From DASWZN01 sp963841635 (lineage in GTDB: Bacteria; Acidobacteriota; Terriglobia; Bryobacterales; Bryobacteraceae), in NCBI GenBank assembly GCA_963841635.1, contig CAWJDO010000002.1:310001-374000 (forward strand): a stretch of 64,000 bases of DNA. Reading direction: 5' to 3'. This document shows, one piece after another, positions 32,000 to 39,772 of the stretch. How positions within the stretch are numbered: the first letter of the stretch is position 1; every line of letters starts with the position of its first letter. The translations under genes and the position numbers were made by a program. A model generated the notes under the pieces. That model was not told the origin of the DNA, did no database searches, and saw nothing but the letters and a program-made list of their open reading frames with translations.

Positions 32000-32190
32000 C
32001 CCAATGCCACTTAGTTATCCCGGATGCGGACAGCCGGAGTGGGGCGGCTCTCCAGAGCTGCGCCGGACGTCCACGTCCGGCTTCCTTCGTTTCAGGAAGT
32101 TGGACGGAGGCGGGTCTGGAGACCCGCTGCAGGACTGGAGTCCTGCCCCACGATTTCTGTCCGGTCTTGCGAAAACTAAGTGGCATTGGG
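32000..32190. mobile_element. MITE-like element, family B copy 2, with perfect terminal inverted repeats
   Basis: 191 bp with perfect 16-bp ends: CCCAATGCCACTTAGT at 32000-32015 and its reverse complement at 32175-32190. CAGGAGTGC occurs at both borders (31992-32000 and 32191-32199), like a target duplication. Inside is a row of hairpins with two-base loops: GCTCT-CC-AGAGC, GCCGGACGT-CC-ACGTCCGGC (32062-32081), GCGGGTCT-GG-AGACCCGC (32110-32127) and GCAGGACT-GG-AGTCCTGC (32129-32146). No open frame of note, so movement would need a transposase from elsewhere. Confidence 0.7.
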
Positions 32191-32221
32191 CAGGAGTGCC
32201 TGCGCCACGAAAACTGCCCGG

Positions 32222-32914
32222 CTACTGGCCGACGATGTAGCCCGAGATCGTGCAGAGGATGCCCTGGGGATTCGGCGAGGCTGGATCGGCCCGGAAGAAC
32301 AGGCCGACGTCGACCGACCCTCCGGAGGGCGAGCTGCCATACGCCTTGAGCGGACTCGTCATCCGCCAGATGTCCAGGTTGGGCGAGGAGGACTGCTTGG
32401 CCAGCGTCAGCATATGGGAAACATGATCGGTGCCATTCACGGGGAACTGCGAGTTCGGCACGATCAGCTGAACATCGCCCGGACCTTGGCCGGCGAAGAG
32501 TTCAGCCTGGCAGGAGATGGTCTCGATCACGATCTGGCGGCCGGCCGGAATCGTGAACAGAGTGCAGGAGGCCTGTCCGTAAGTGGGGTCGATGTTCCCG
32601 GTAGCGCAGGATGCGTTGAAGCCGTTGCGGGCGGGGCGGTCGGAATCCACGTACAGGGGCGCGGTGGGCGCGGTGTTGAGGTTGACCGTGGGCGTGCCGC
32701 TCAACTGCACGGCCGGCAAACTGCTGACGCCGACCGTTCCGGTCACGTTGGCGTTCACGGTCCCCTGCACAGGCACCGGCGTGTTCACGATGGTCACCGG
32801 GACGGCCGGCGTGAGGACCGCGGAGCCGGCCGGCGCGGCGCTGATCAGCACGATTGTGGTGGCCAGGAACGCCAGGGCTGGCGTACTCGAAAGGCACTTC
32901 GCAAATCGCTTCAT
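32222..32914 (-). CDS. Secreted protein of unknown function
   Basis: 230 residues starting at ATG 32912-32914 with AAGGAGA 6 nt upstream. The signal peptide is MKRFAKCLSSTPALAFLATT followed by IVLISAAPAGSA. The mature N-terminus has repeated beta-strand-like stretches rich in V, T and P (TPAVPVTIVNTPVPVQGTVN, ANVTGTVGVSSLPAVQLSGT). The rest (FNASCATGNIDPTYGQASCT, IPAGRQIVIETISCQAELFA, GPGDVQLIVPNSQFPVNGTD, ILCTISGYIVGQ) has four cysteines that could form disulfides. It is not recognised as a named family. The longer frame upstream reads into the flavin reductase gene and is not real. It stands alone between repeats. Confidence 0.75.
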   Translation of the reverse strand: MKRFAKCLSSTPALAFLATTIVLISAAPAGSAVLTPAVPVTIVNTPVPVQGTVNANVTGTVGVSSLPAVQLSGTPTVNLNTAPTAPLYVDSDRPARNGFNASCATGNIDPTYGQASCTLFTIPAGRQIVIETISCQAELFAGQGPGDVQLIVPNSQFPVNGTDHVSHMLTLAKQSSSPNLDIWRMTSPLKAYGSSPSGGSVDVGLFFRADPASPNPQGILCTISGYIVGQ

Positions 32915-33098
32915 GGTGTTTCTCCTTAGGTTCATTGAATCGGTTGCCGATATCGCGGCACCCCTCTGGGGTTTGGTAGAAGCTGAGCCCCTGCCGCCAC
33001 GCGGCCGGGCTTTCCCGCTTCGTTGAGGTAGAAAGCGCGCAATCGAGGAAAATTGGCTCACGGGGGGGGCGGAATTGTCGGGCGGAGGGCGCATCATG

Positions 33099-33142
33099 GC
33101 GGGTATGGAGACCCGCTGGAGGCGTGGATGCCTGCCCCACGG
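33099..33142. repeat. Dispersed palindromic repeat, family B, copy 3 (short)
   Basis: GCGGGTAT-GG-AGACCCGC (one mismatch) followed by GGCGT-GG-ATGCC and GCCCCAC, the two-hairpin core seen at 19184-19228 and 32108-32151. It lies 30 nt upstream of the flavin reductase start and would be in its leader. Confidence 0.65.
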
Positions 33143-33172
33143 CGGTCCGGAATCCCGCGATACTGGAAGCTT

Positions 33173-34240
33173 ATGGACGAACCCGCTTTGTTCACTCCCG
33201 TTTCTCTCCGCGAGGTGCGGATGCGGAACCGGATCGCGGTGTCGCCCATGTGCCAGTATTCGTGCGAGGAAGGGATGGCGACGGACTGGCATTTCGTCCA
33301 CTTGGGCAGCCGCGCGATGGGCGGCGCAGGGTTGGTGATGACCGAAGCGGCGGCGGTAGAGGCGCGCGGGCGGATCTCGCCGAACGACCTGGGGATCTGG
33401 GACGACGATCACATCGAACCGCTGGCACGGATCGCGCGGTTCATCGAGAGCCAGGGCGCCGTAGCGGGCATGCAGATCGCGCACGCGGGGCGCAAGGCTT
33501 CGACGGCGCGGCCGTGGGACGGCGGCGCGCAGATCCCCGCCGAGCGTGGCGGCTGGCGGCCGGTGGCGCCCAGTCCGATTCCGTTTCTCGATCACGAGTG
33601 CCAGCCGGAAGAGCTGACGGTGCCGGAGATACGGCGCATTGCCGCGGCGTTTGCGGCGGCGGCCCGGCGCGCGGTGGAGGCCGGTTTCCGCGTGCTCGAG
33701 ATACACGCCGCGCACGGCTACCTGCTGCACGAATTTCTCTCTCCGCTGAGCAACCAGCGGACCGACGAATATGGCGGGCCGCTCGGCCATCGCATACGCG
33801 CGCTTTGCGACGTCACCTGGGCGGTGCGCGAGGTGTGGCCCGCGGCCTTTCCGCTGTTCGTGCGGATCTCCGTCACCGACTGGGCCGAGGACGGATGGGA
33901 CGCGGATCAATCGGTGCTGCTGGCGCAGCGGCTGAAGCCGCTAGGGGTGGACCTGATCGACTGCTCGTCGGGAGGCCTGCTGCCGCGGGTGATGATTCCG
34001 ATCGGACCGGGATACCAGGTTCCCTTTGCGGAGCGGATACGGCAGGAGGCGGGCATCGCGACCGGCGCGGTGGGCCTGATCACGGAGCCGGAGCAGGCCA
34101 ACGAGATCGTCGCGAGCGGGAAGGCGGACATTGTACTGCTGGCGCGCGAGATGCTGCGCGATCCCTACTGGCCGCTGCACGCGGCGCGGCGCCTGGGGTC
34201 GAAGCTCGCTCCTCCGGTGCCTTACCGGCGGGCGTTCTGA
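33173..34240 (+). CDS. NADH:flavin oxidoreductase, old yellow enzyme of the YqjM type
   Basis: A 355-residue FMN-dependent ene-reductase that reduces activated C=C bonds of enals, enones or nitro compounds using NAD(P)H. The motifs are those of the YqjM/thermophilic class: RNRIAVSPMCQYSCEEGMAT with Cys and Tyr near FMN, WHFVHLGSRAMGGAGLVMTE, MQIAHAGRKAS, EIHAAHGYLLHEFLSPLSNQ with the paired histidines, and NQRTDEYGG. VDLIDCSSGGLLP, GLITEPEQANEIV and REMLRDPYWPLHAA close the barrel. Length fits. ATG 33173 was chosen as the canonical N-terminus. An OsmC-family gene follows 22 nt downstream, which suggests a shared stress or electrophile-defence role. Confidence 0.93.
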   Translation: MDEPALFTPVSLREVRMRNRIAVSPMCQYSCEEGMATDWHFVHLGSRAMGGAGLVMTEAAAVEARGRISPNDLGIWDDDHIEPLARIARFIESQGAVAGMQIAHAGRKASTARPWDGGAQIPAERGGWRPVAPSPIPFLDHECQPEELTVPEIRRIAAAFAAAARRAVEAGFRVLEIHAAHGYLLHEFLSPLSNQRTDEYGGPLGHRIRALCDVTWAVREVWPAAFPLFVRISVTDWAEDGWDADQSVLLAQRLKPLGVDLIDCSSGGLLPRVMIPIGPGYQVPFAERIRQEAGIATGAVGLITEPEQANEIVASGKADIVLLAREMLRDPYWPLHAARRLGSKLAPPVPYRRAF

Positions 34241-34262
34241 CAGCAGGAGGCGGGAGACAGGT

Positions 34263-34745
34263 GTGAAACAGCATCGGTATGAGATCCGGATGACTTGGAC
34301 CGGCAACGAGGGGGAAGGCACGCGCACGTACCGGGGGTATCGGCGAGATCACGTCATCGAAGCGGCGGACAAGCCGCCGATTGCGGGATCGAGCGATCCG
34401 GCGTTTCGCGGAGATCCCAGCCGGTACAATCCCGAGGAACTGCTGGTGGCGAGTCTTTCCTCCTGCCACATGCTCTCGTACCTGCACCTGTGCGCGGTGA
34501 ACGAGGTGACGGTCCTGGAGTATCACGACAACGCCTCGGGGGTGATGGAAGAGAGGCCGGGCGGTTCGGGCGCGTTCGTCCGCGTGGTGCTCAGGCCCGC
34601 GGTGACGATTGCCGGTGAGAGCGATCGGGCGAAGGCGTTCGCCCTGCATCACGAGGCCCACGGCAATTGCTTTATCGCGAACTCGGTGAATTTTCCGGTG
34701 GACATAGCGCCGGAGATCACGAACGCGGCGGCGTCCGCTTGCTGA
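34263..34745 (+). CDS. OsmC family peroxidase-like protein
   Basis: 160 residues from GTG 34263 with GGGAG 7 nt upstream. The OsmC/Ohr fold is shown by YEIRMTWTGNEGEGTRTYRG, PIAGSSDPAFRGDPSRYNPE, and the first cysteine in ELLVASLSSCHMLSYLHLCA. The second cysteine is in HHEAHGNCFIANSV; the two form the thiol pair that reduces organic hydroperoxides. Start MKQHRYEIRMTW is typical of the YhfA/OsmC branch. It follows the old yellow enzyme gene by 22 nt and is probably co-transcribed. ATG starts further up are inside that gene in another frame and were rejected. Confidence 0.88.
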   Translation: MKQHRYEIRMTWTGNEGEGTRTYRGYRRDHVIEAADKPPIAGSSDPAFRGDPSRYNPEELLVASLSSCHMLSYLHLCAVNEVTVLEYHDNASGVMEERPGGSGAFVRVVLRPAVTIAGESDRAKAFALHHEAHGNCFIANSVNFPVDIAPEITNAAASAC

Positions 34746-34846
34746 CGCGCGCGGTTCGGTGCTCCTGGTAATGCTGGCGATGGCAGCCACGTTCGGGATC
34801 GGCGGAGAATGCGATGGATCTGGGTTAGCATGGCTTGGAGGGACTC

Positions 34847-35767
34847 ATGGCGGCCCGAGGTTCCGCGGTCAGTTTAATCGTGAACCAGCGACGGAGCGGA
34901 CTCAGGAACTCACCGCCGTTGAATGAACTGCTCGCCGCGCTCGAACGGCACGGCTTGCGGCCCGAACCGATTCTGGTCAAGAAGGGATCGGACCCCGGAA
35001 ACGCGGCTCGCGATGCGCTGAAGCGCGGGGCAAAGACGCTGGTGGCCGCCGGCGGAGACGGCACGGTCAGCGCCGTTGCTTCCACGCTGCTCGATTCCGA
35101 CGCCATACTTGGCGTGCTTCCCATCGGAACGCTCAACCACTTTGCCAAGGATCTTCAGATTCCCTTGGGCGTCGAAGATGCGGCCCGTGTCCTTGCCACT
35201 GGAGCCGTTCGGACCATCGATGTCGGCGAGGTCAATGGCCGTGCGTTCGTCAACAATTCGAGCCTGGGCGTTTACCCGCAGATGGTGGCATGGCGGAAGG
35301 GATACCGGCACGGTGGCTGGTCCAGGTGGGCGGCGCTTTTTTGGGCCGCCGTGACGGCTTTGCGAAGGATGCCCTTCCTGCGCCTCCGGTTGACCGCGGC
35401 CGGCGCCGAAGTGACCATGTATACGCCCATGATCTTCATTGGCAACAACGAGTATGAAATCGAGGGCTTCAAAGCGGGCACGCGGCGCCGGGTTGACGCC
35501 GGCCACCTGTTTCTCTATGCGGTGAATGCATCCACGCCGGCAGAACTGATCCATGTATCCCTGCTGGCGTGGCTGGGGCGCCTTGGCCAGACCCAGGGCT
35601 TTGTGTCGTTAGCCGCAGTCGAGGCGTGGATCGAAACACGGCGACGGTGGGTGAAGGTCTCGCTGGATGGAGAGGTGACCCGGATGGAAACGCCCTTGCG
35701 CTATCGTACGCGTCCGGCCGCCCTGCGCGTCATCGTTCCGGAGGAGGAGATCGCATCCGAACCCTAG
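34847..35767 (+). CDS. Diacylglycerol/lipid kinase family protein
   Basis: 306 residues from ATG 34847, with GGAGGG 5 nt upstream. The DAGK catalytic domain is clear: VSLIVNQRRSGLRNSPPLNE, TLVAAGGDGTVSAVASTLLD (GGDGT nucleotide motif) and VLPIGTLNHFAKDLQIPLGV. NNSSLGVYPQMVAWRKGYRH and the C-terminal beta domain (RWVKVSLDGEVTRMETPLRY) follow. Members phosphorylate diacylglycerol or related lipids to make phosphatidate. The stop overlaps the metallophosphoesterase gene by 13 nt, and that gene overlaps PAP2, so kinase and phosphatase for lipid phosphates are made together. The true substrate could also be a sphingoid base or an undecaprenol-like alcohol. Confidence 0.88.
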   Translation: MAARGSAVSLIVNQRRSGLRNSPPLNELLAALERHGLRPEPILVKKGSDPGNAARDALKRGAKTLVAAGGDGTVSAVASTLLDSDAILGVLPIGTLNHFAKDLQIPLGVEDAARVLATGAVRTIDVGEVNGRAFVNNSSLGVYPQMVAWRKGYRHGGWSRWAALFWAAVTALRRMPFLRLRLTAAGAEVTMYTPMIFIGNNEYEIEGFKAGTRRRVDAGHLFLYAVNASTPAELIHVSLLAWLGRLGQTQGFVSLAAVEAWIETRRRWVKVSLDGEVTRMETPLRYRTRPAALRVIVPEEEIASEP

Positions 35768-36570
35768 TCCATCTTTCCGATGTTCACTTCGGGCGCACCG
35801 ATGACGCTGTGGTCGAGCGGCTCATTGAGTCGGTTCACCAGGCCAAGCCTGACGTAGTGGCGGTTTCGGGCGACCTTACGCAGCGTGCCAGGCCAGGTGA
35901 GTTCAAAAAGGCCGTGGCGTTTCTGCGGGCGCTTCCCACGCCGCAGATCGTTGTGCCGGGAAATCATGACATCCCGTTGTTCAACATCTATGCCAGGTTC
36001 CGACGCGGGTTCGAGGTGTATCGGAAGTACGTTACCGATAACCTGGAACCCTTCTTCATGGACGATGAAATCGCGGTTGCGGGCGTGAACACGGCGCGGA
36101 GAAGCATCATTACAGGCGGCCGTATCAATGAACTGCAGATGCAACGGGTGGAAGAACGGCTGTGCGGGCTTCCCGACCGAGTCAAGAAGATCGTGGTGAC
36201 GCATCACCCTTTCGACCTGCCGCCGGGATCGAAGCCGCACCACCTTGCCGGCCGTTCGGGGATGGCGCTGGACCGCTTTCTACGGTGCGGCCTGGACCTT
36301 CTGCTGGCCGGGCATCTGCACGTCAGCTCAAGTGGTCCGACAGCGGTACGTCTTGGATCGGGGTCACGTTCGGCGGTGTTCGTACAGGCCGGCACCGCCT
36401 GCTCGACGCGGGAAAGAGGCGAGCCGAATTCTTACAACGTGATCCGGCTGGATCGGGCGTCCATGGAAATTCAAACGCTCTCGGCCGCGAGCACCGGGTT
36501 TGAGCCGGCATCGGTGCAACGTTTCGATCAATCGCCGGGCGGCTGGGTCCGGACGGGAGGACAGCGGTGA
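35755..36570 (+). CDS. Metallophosphoesterase with a probable AUC start
   Basis: 271 residues. The calcineurin-like motifs are complete: VHLSDVHFGR (D-x-H), VAVSGDLTQRA (GD), VPGNHDIPLFN (GNHD), VTHHPFDLPPG and LLLAGHLHVSS (GHxH). Relatives begin MRTLVHLSD; here the codon before RTLVHLSD is ATC (35755-35757), and GGAGGAGGAG sits 5 nt upstream. No ATG, GTG or TTG lies nearer than about 45 codons upstream, inside the kinase gene in another frame. An AUC start is therefore the best reading; a mutation or sequence error of ATG is the alternative. Substrate is unknown; Icc-type phosphodiesterases are relatives. It is translationally coupled to the kinase and the PAP2 gene. Confidence 0.85.
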   Translation: MRTLVHLSDVHFGRTDDAVVERLIESVHQAKPDVVAVSGDLTQRARPGEFKKAVAFLRALPTPQIVVPGNHDIPLFNIYARFRRGFEVYRKYVTDNLEPFFMDDEIAVAGVNTARRSIITGGRINELQMQRVEERLCGLPDRVKKIVVTHHPFDLPPGSKPHHLAGRSGMALDRFLRCGLDLLLAGHLHVSSSGPTAVRLGSGSRSAVFVQAGTACSTRERGEPNSYNVIRLDRASMEIQTLSAASTGFEPASVQRFDQSPGGWVRTGGQR

Positions 36571-37250
36571 CGAGACCGATGCTTGCGCGTCTTGCCACGC
36601 CACTGCTCCTGAGTCTGGCGTGCGCCGTGGTTTCCGTGGCGCTGTTTGCGTGGCTTGCGGAGGAGATGCTGGAAGGAGACACGAGCCAGTTCGACGCCGC
36701 GGTCCGGCAGTTCGTGCATGCCCACTCTTCGGCCCGCCTTACGGCCGTGATGGATTTCTTTTCGCTGCTGGGCTCTCCGCTATTTGTGTCCATCGCAGCG
36801 GCGTCAGGCTGCATCGCGCTGTGGGTTACCGGTCGTCACAGGAAAGCTGTGTTAGTGGCAGTAACTGCGGTCGGAGGCAGCCTGCTGATGTGGGTACTCA
36901 AGATGAGTTTTCATCGACAGAGGCCCGAGCCGTTTTTCGATACACGTCTTCCGGCATCCTATAGTTTTCCCAGCGGCCACGCGCTGCTTTCGTTTTGCCT
37001 CCTCGGAGCAGGGGCGGTCTTAGTGGCCGCGGATCAGAAGACGCGTTGGGTCCGCGCCACGATCTGGAGCATCGCGGCCGTTCTGGTACTGGCTATCGGT
37101 TATTCACGGATCTACTTGGGCGTTCATTATCCCAGCGACGTGCTGGCCGGTTATCTCGGCGCCCTGGTGTGGGTGCTGGGCGTTGGTTACTACTCGCAGC
37201 GCAGCGCGGTCATGGGGTCCACCTTGGTGGCGCGGCGGGCAGGGAGGTAG
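36567..37250 (+). CDS. PAP2-superfamily phosphatase
   Basis: A 227-residue membrane phosphatase from GTG 36567, overlapping the previous stop (GTGA). The tripartite active site is intact: KMSFHRQRPEP (KxxxxxxRP), SYSFPSGHALLSF (PSGH) and SRIYLGVHYPSDVLAG (SRxxxxxH). About six membrane segments (LLLSLACAVVSVALFAWLAE, AVTAVGGSLLMWVLKMSF, LVWVLGVGYYS). Members dephosphorylate phosphatidate, phosphatidylglycerophosphate or undecaprenyl pyrophosphate. With the DagK-like and metallophosphoesterase genes it forms a lipid-phosphate operon. The last 61 nt overlap the convergent ADOP gene. Confidence 0.9.
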   Translation: MTRPMLARLATPLLLSLACAVVSVALFAWLAEEMLEGDTSQFDAAVRQFVHAHSSARLTAVMDFFSLLGSPLFVSIAAASGCIALWVTGRHRKAVLVAVTAVGGSLLMWVLKMSFHRQRPEPFFDTRLPASYSFPSGHALLSFCLLGAGAVLVAADQKTRWVRATIWSIAAVLVLAIGYSRIYLGVHYPSDVLAGYLGALVWVLGVGYYSQRSAVMGSTLVARRAGR

Positions 37251-39643
37251 CTGGCGAGCAGGGCGATCGCGCCGAGGAACGCCACGGCAGCGATGAAGAT
37301 CAGCGGATCGAAGGCACTCACGTTGACCAGCATGTCTCCGATCAGGCGGGCGGCGGCGAGCGCGGCGACCAGGCCGGCGGCGAGTCCCGCGGCGGTGAGC
37401 AACAGGCCCTGGCGCATCACCATGGCCAGCACGTCGCTGACGCGCGCGCCCAGCGCCATGCGGATGCCGATCTCGTTGCGGCGCTGGCTCACCGCGTAGG
37501 CCATCACGCTGTAGAGGCCCACCGCAGCCAGCAGCAGGGACAACGCGCCGAGCACGCTGAGCAGGCTCGCCGCGACTTTCTGTGGGAATAGGGGAGCGGC
37601 GATGTAGTCGGCGAGCGGCATGGCTTCGAAGGCCCCGACTTCGGGATCGATCGCGGCCGCGTCGCGGCGCAGCGCCTTGAGAGCGTCGCCCGGATTGCCC
37701 CGGGTGCGGACGTAGAAGTCGATGGGATTGTCGGTGTCCTGCTGTTCGAGCGGCACGAAGAAATACGGCCGCGGCGCTTCGGACAGGGTGTAGTATTTGC
37801 CGTCGCGGACCAGGCCGGCGATGGTTGACCACTTTCCAAACGCGCGGACTTTGCGGCCGACCGGGCTCGCGCCCGCGAAGAAGCGGCGCGCGAAAGCCTG
37901 GTTGACGACGATGACCGGCGCGGCGGCCGCGTCGTCGTGGGAGGTGAACTCGCGGCCATCGAGGACGGGGATACGCAGCGTGCGGAAGTAGCCGGGCGCG
38001 ACGCGGTTGCGGCTAACCGTCATGTTCTCGCCCTGGCGCGGGACGCAGCCCTCGATCTCGAGGTCGCTGGAGGGGCCCATGCCGAAGCCGAGGGGAATGC
38101 GGTCCGCGTAACTCGCGCTCACGACTCCGGGAGCCGCCTCGATGCGCTCGCGCAGACGGACCGAGAACTGCTTGCGCTGTTCGGCGGTGTAGCCGGCGCT
38201 CGAAAGATGGAACTGCGAAACGAGCACGTGGCGCGCGTCGAAGCCAGGGTCGATAGCGCGCGCGGCCCAGAAGCTGCGCATGAACAGGCCGGCGCCGACC
38301 AGCGCCACCAGCGCGAGGGCGACCTGGGAAGCCACGAAGACCCCGCGCAGCCGCTGCGAATGCGCGCCGGCGGTGGCGCTGCGGCCGCCTTCCTTCAGGT
38401 GCTCATTCAGGTTTGAGCGGAGCGCGTGGAGGGCCGGCGATACACCCGAGAGCAGCGCGGCGGCGACGGAGATCAGGATGGCGAAAACGAGGGTTTCGTT
38501 GTGCGTTTCGAACCCCACGTGAACGGGCAGGCCGATGCTCGAGGGCGCCAGATAGGAGAGCGCCTGGCGTCCCCAGGCCGTGAGCGGAGCGCCCACGAGG
38601 GCGCCGAGCGCGGCCAGCAGCAACGCCTCGGTGAGGAGTTGCCGGGCCAGGCGGCCGCGGCCCGCGCCCAGCGCCATACGGATGCCCAGTTCTTTTCGGC
38701 GGGCGGCGGAGCGGGCCAGCAGCAGGTTGGCGACATTGGCGCAGGCGATCAGCAGGACCACGAAGCACATGGCCAGCAGAAGCATGAGCGGTGCGCGCAG
38801 CAGGTCCTGCGCTCCGGTGTGGCCGTTTGGCTGGAGGAACACGGTGGCGCTGACGCCTTGGTTGGTCTTGGGGTTCTCGCGCTCCAGCTGGTGCGAGAGG
38901 GCGGTCACTTCCGCACGGGCGCGCCCGACGGGGACTCCGGGGGCGAGGCGGCCGATGGCCTGCAGTCCCCGGGCCTTGCGGCCTTCGAGCTCGTCGACGC
39001 CCATCAGGCCGAGTTGGGGAGCCATCAGGATGGGCACCCACATCTCGAACGCCAGGCCGCGGGTGATGCCGTAGAAGTCGCGGGGCGCGACGCCGACGAC
39101 GGTCAACCGGATGCGGTTGACACGGATGGTCTCGCCCAGCACGCCGCGATCGCCGTGGAAGTGGCTCTGCCAGAGGCGCTCGCTGATGACGGCGACGGGG
39201 TAGGCTCCGGGCTTGTCGCCCTGCTCCTCAGGCGAGAAGAAACGGCCCAGGGCGGGCTTCACGCGGAGCACGTCGAAATAGTTGCCCGAAACGAGTTCGC
39301 CCCAGACTCTCTCGGCGTGCTCGCCTTCGCCGACGCTGAAGGCATTGGGCTGCTCGGAGACGGCGACTCCGGAGAGCAGGTGGAGGTTGTCGCGGTAGTC
39401 GCGGAAATCGCGGTAGGAGATGTTGTGGCCTTCGCGATCGGGCTGGATGGATTCGAAGGCCACCAGTTGGGCGCCGTCGCCCACTCCGGGCAGGGGGCGG
39501 AGCAGCACGGAATCGATCCAACTGAAGACCGTGGTGCTGGCGGAGATGCCTAGCGCCAGGGTGAGGACGGCGACGATGGTGAACGCCGGGCTGCCTTTCA
39601 GAATCCGTATGCCGTATCGCAAGTCCTGCCAGAGGGTTCGCAT
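37190..39643 (-). CDS. ADOP-type MacB/FtsX permease
   Basis: 817 residues. The start RTLWQDLRYGIRILKGSPAF is the signature of the acidobacterial duplicated orphan permease (ADOP) group. A first span (TIVAVLTLALGISASTTVFS) leads into a MacB-type periplasmic domain. FtsX repeats follow twice: LMLLLAMCFVVLLIACANVA, NLLLARSAARRKELGIRMAL, and at the C-terminus LLAAVGLYSVMAYAVSQRR, NEIGIRMALGARVSDVLAMV, ending LASYLPARRATKVDPMTALR. No ABC ATPase gene is adjacent, as is usual for ADOPs, which use ATPases encoded elsewhere. It may export lipids, peptides or macrolides or transmit envelope signals; the substrate is unknown. It is 129 nt downstream of the MPN-like gene and could share its transcript. 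Confidence 0.9.
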   Translation of the reverse strand: MRTLWQDLRYGIRILKGSPAFTIVAVLTLALGISASTTVFSWIDSVLLRPLPGVGDGAQLVAFESIQPDREGHNISYRDFRDYRDNLHLLSGVAVSEQPNAFSVGEGEHAERVWGELVSGNYFDVLRVKPALGRFFSPEEQGDKPGAYPVAVISERLWQSHFHGDRGVLGETIRVNRIRLTVVGVAPRDFYGITRGLAFEMWVPILMAPQLGLMGVDELEGRKARGLQAIGRLAPGVPVGRARAEVTALSHQLERENPKTNQGVSATVFLQPNGHTGAQDLLRAPLMLLLAMCFVVLLIACANVANLLLARSAARRKELGIRMALGAGRGRLARQLLTEALLLAALGALVGAPLTAWGRQALSYLAPSSIGLPVHVGFETHNETLVFAILISVAAALLSGVSPALHALRSNLNEHLKEGGRSATAGAHSQRLRGVFVASQVALALVALVGAGLFMRSFWAARAIDPGFDARHVLVSQFHLSSAGYTAEQRKQFSVRLRERIEAAPGVVSASYADRIPLGFGMGPSSDLEIEGCVPRQGENMTVSRNRVAPGYFRTLRIPVLDGREFTSHDDAAAAPVIVVNQAFARRFFAGASPVGRKVRAFGKWSTIAGLVRDGKYYTLSEAPRPYFFVPLEQQDTDNPIDFYVRTRGNPGDALKALRRDAAAIDPEVGAFEAMPLADYIAAPLFPQKVAASLLSVLGALSLLLAAVGLYSVMAYAVSQRRNEIGIRMALGARVSDVLAMVMRQGLLLTAAGLAAGLVAALAAARLIGDMLVNVSAFDPLIFIAAVAFLGAIALLASYLPARRATKVDPMTALRCE

Positions 39644-39772
39644 GACGTTCTCCGCCAGGGGTGGATGTGCACGATTGGGTCCAGACGCAAGCGTCTCATT
39701 TCATTGGCGCAGGGGCAGCGCGGGTTGCCGCTGCTGGGATTTCGTTGCGCGAATCCGGACACCCGGACGGGG

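Noticed and set aside
38426..39553. A 375-codon frame antisense to the ADOP permease
   Set aside because: Low-complexity Gly/Asp/Glu/His composition typical of GC-rich antisense frames.
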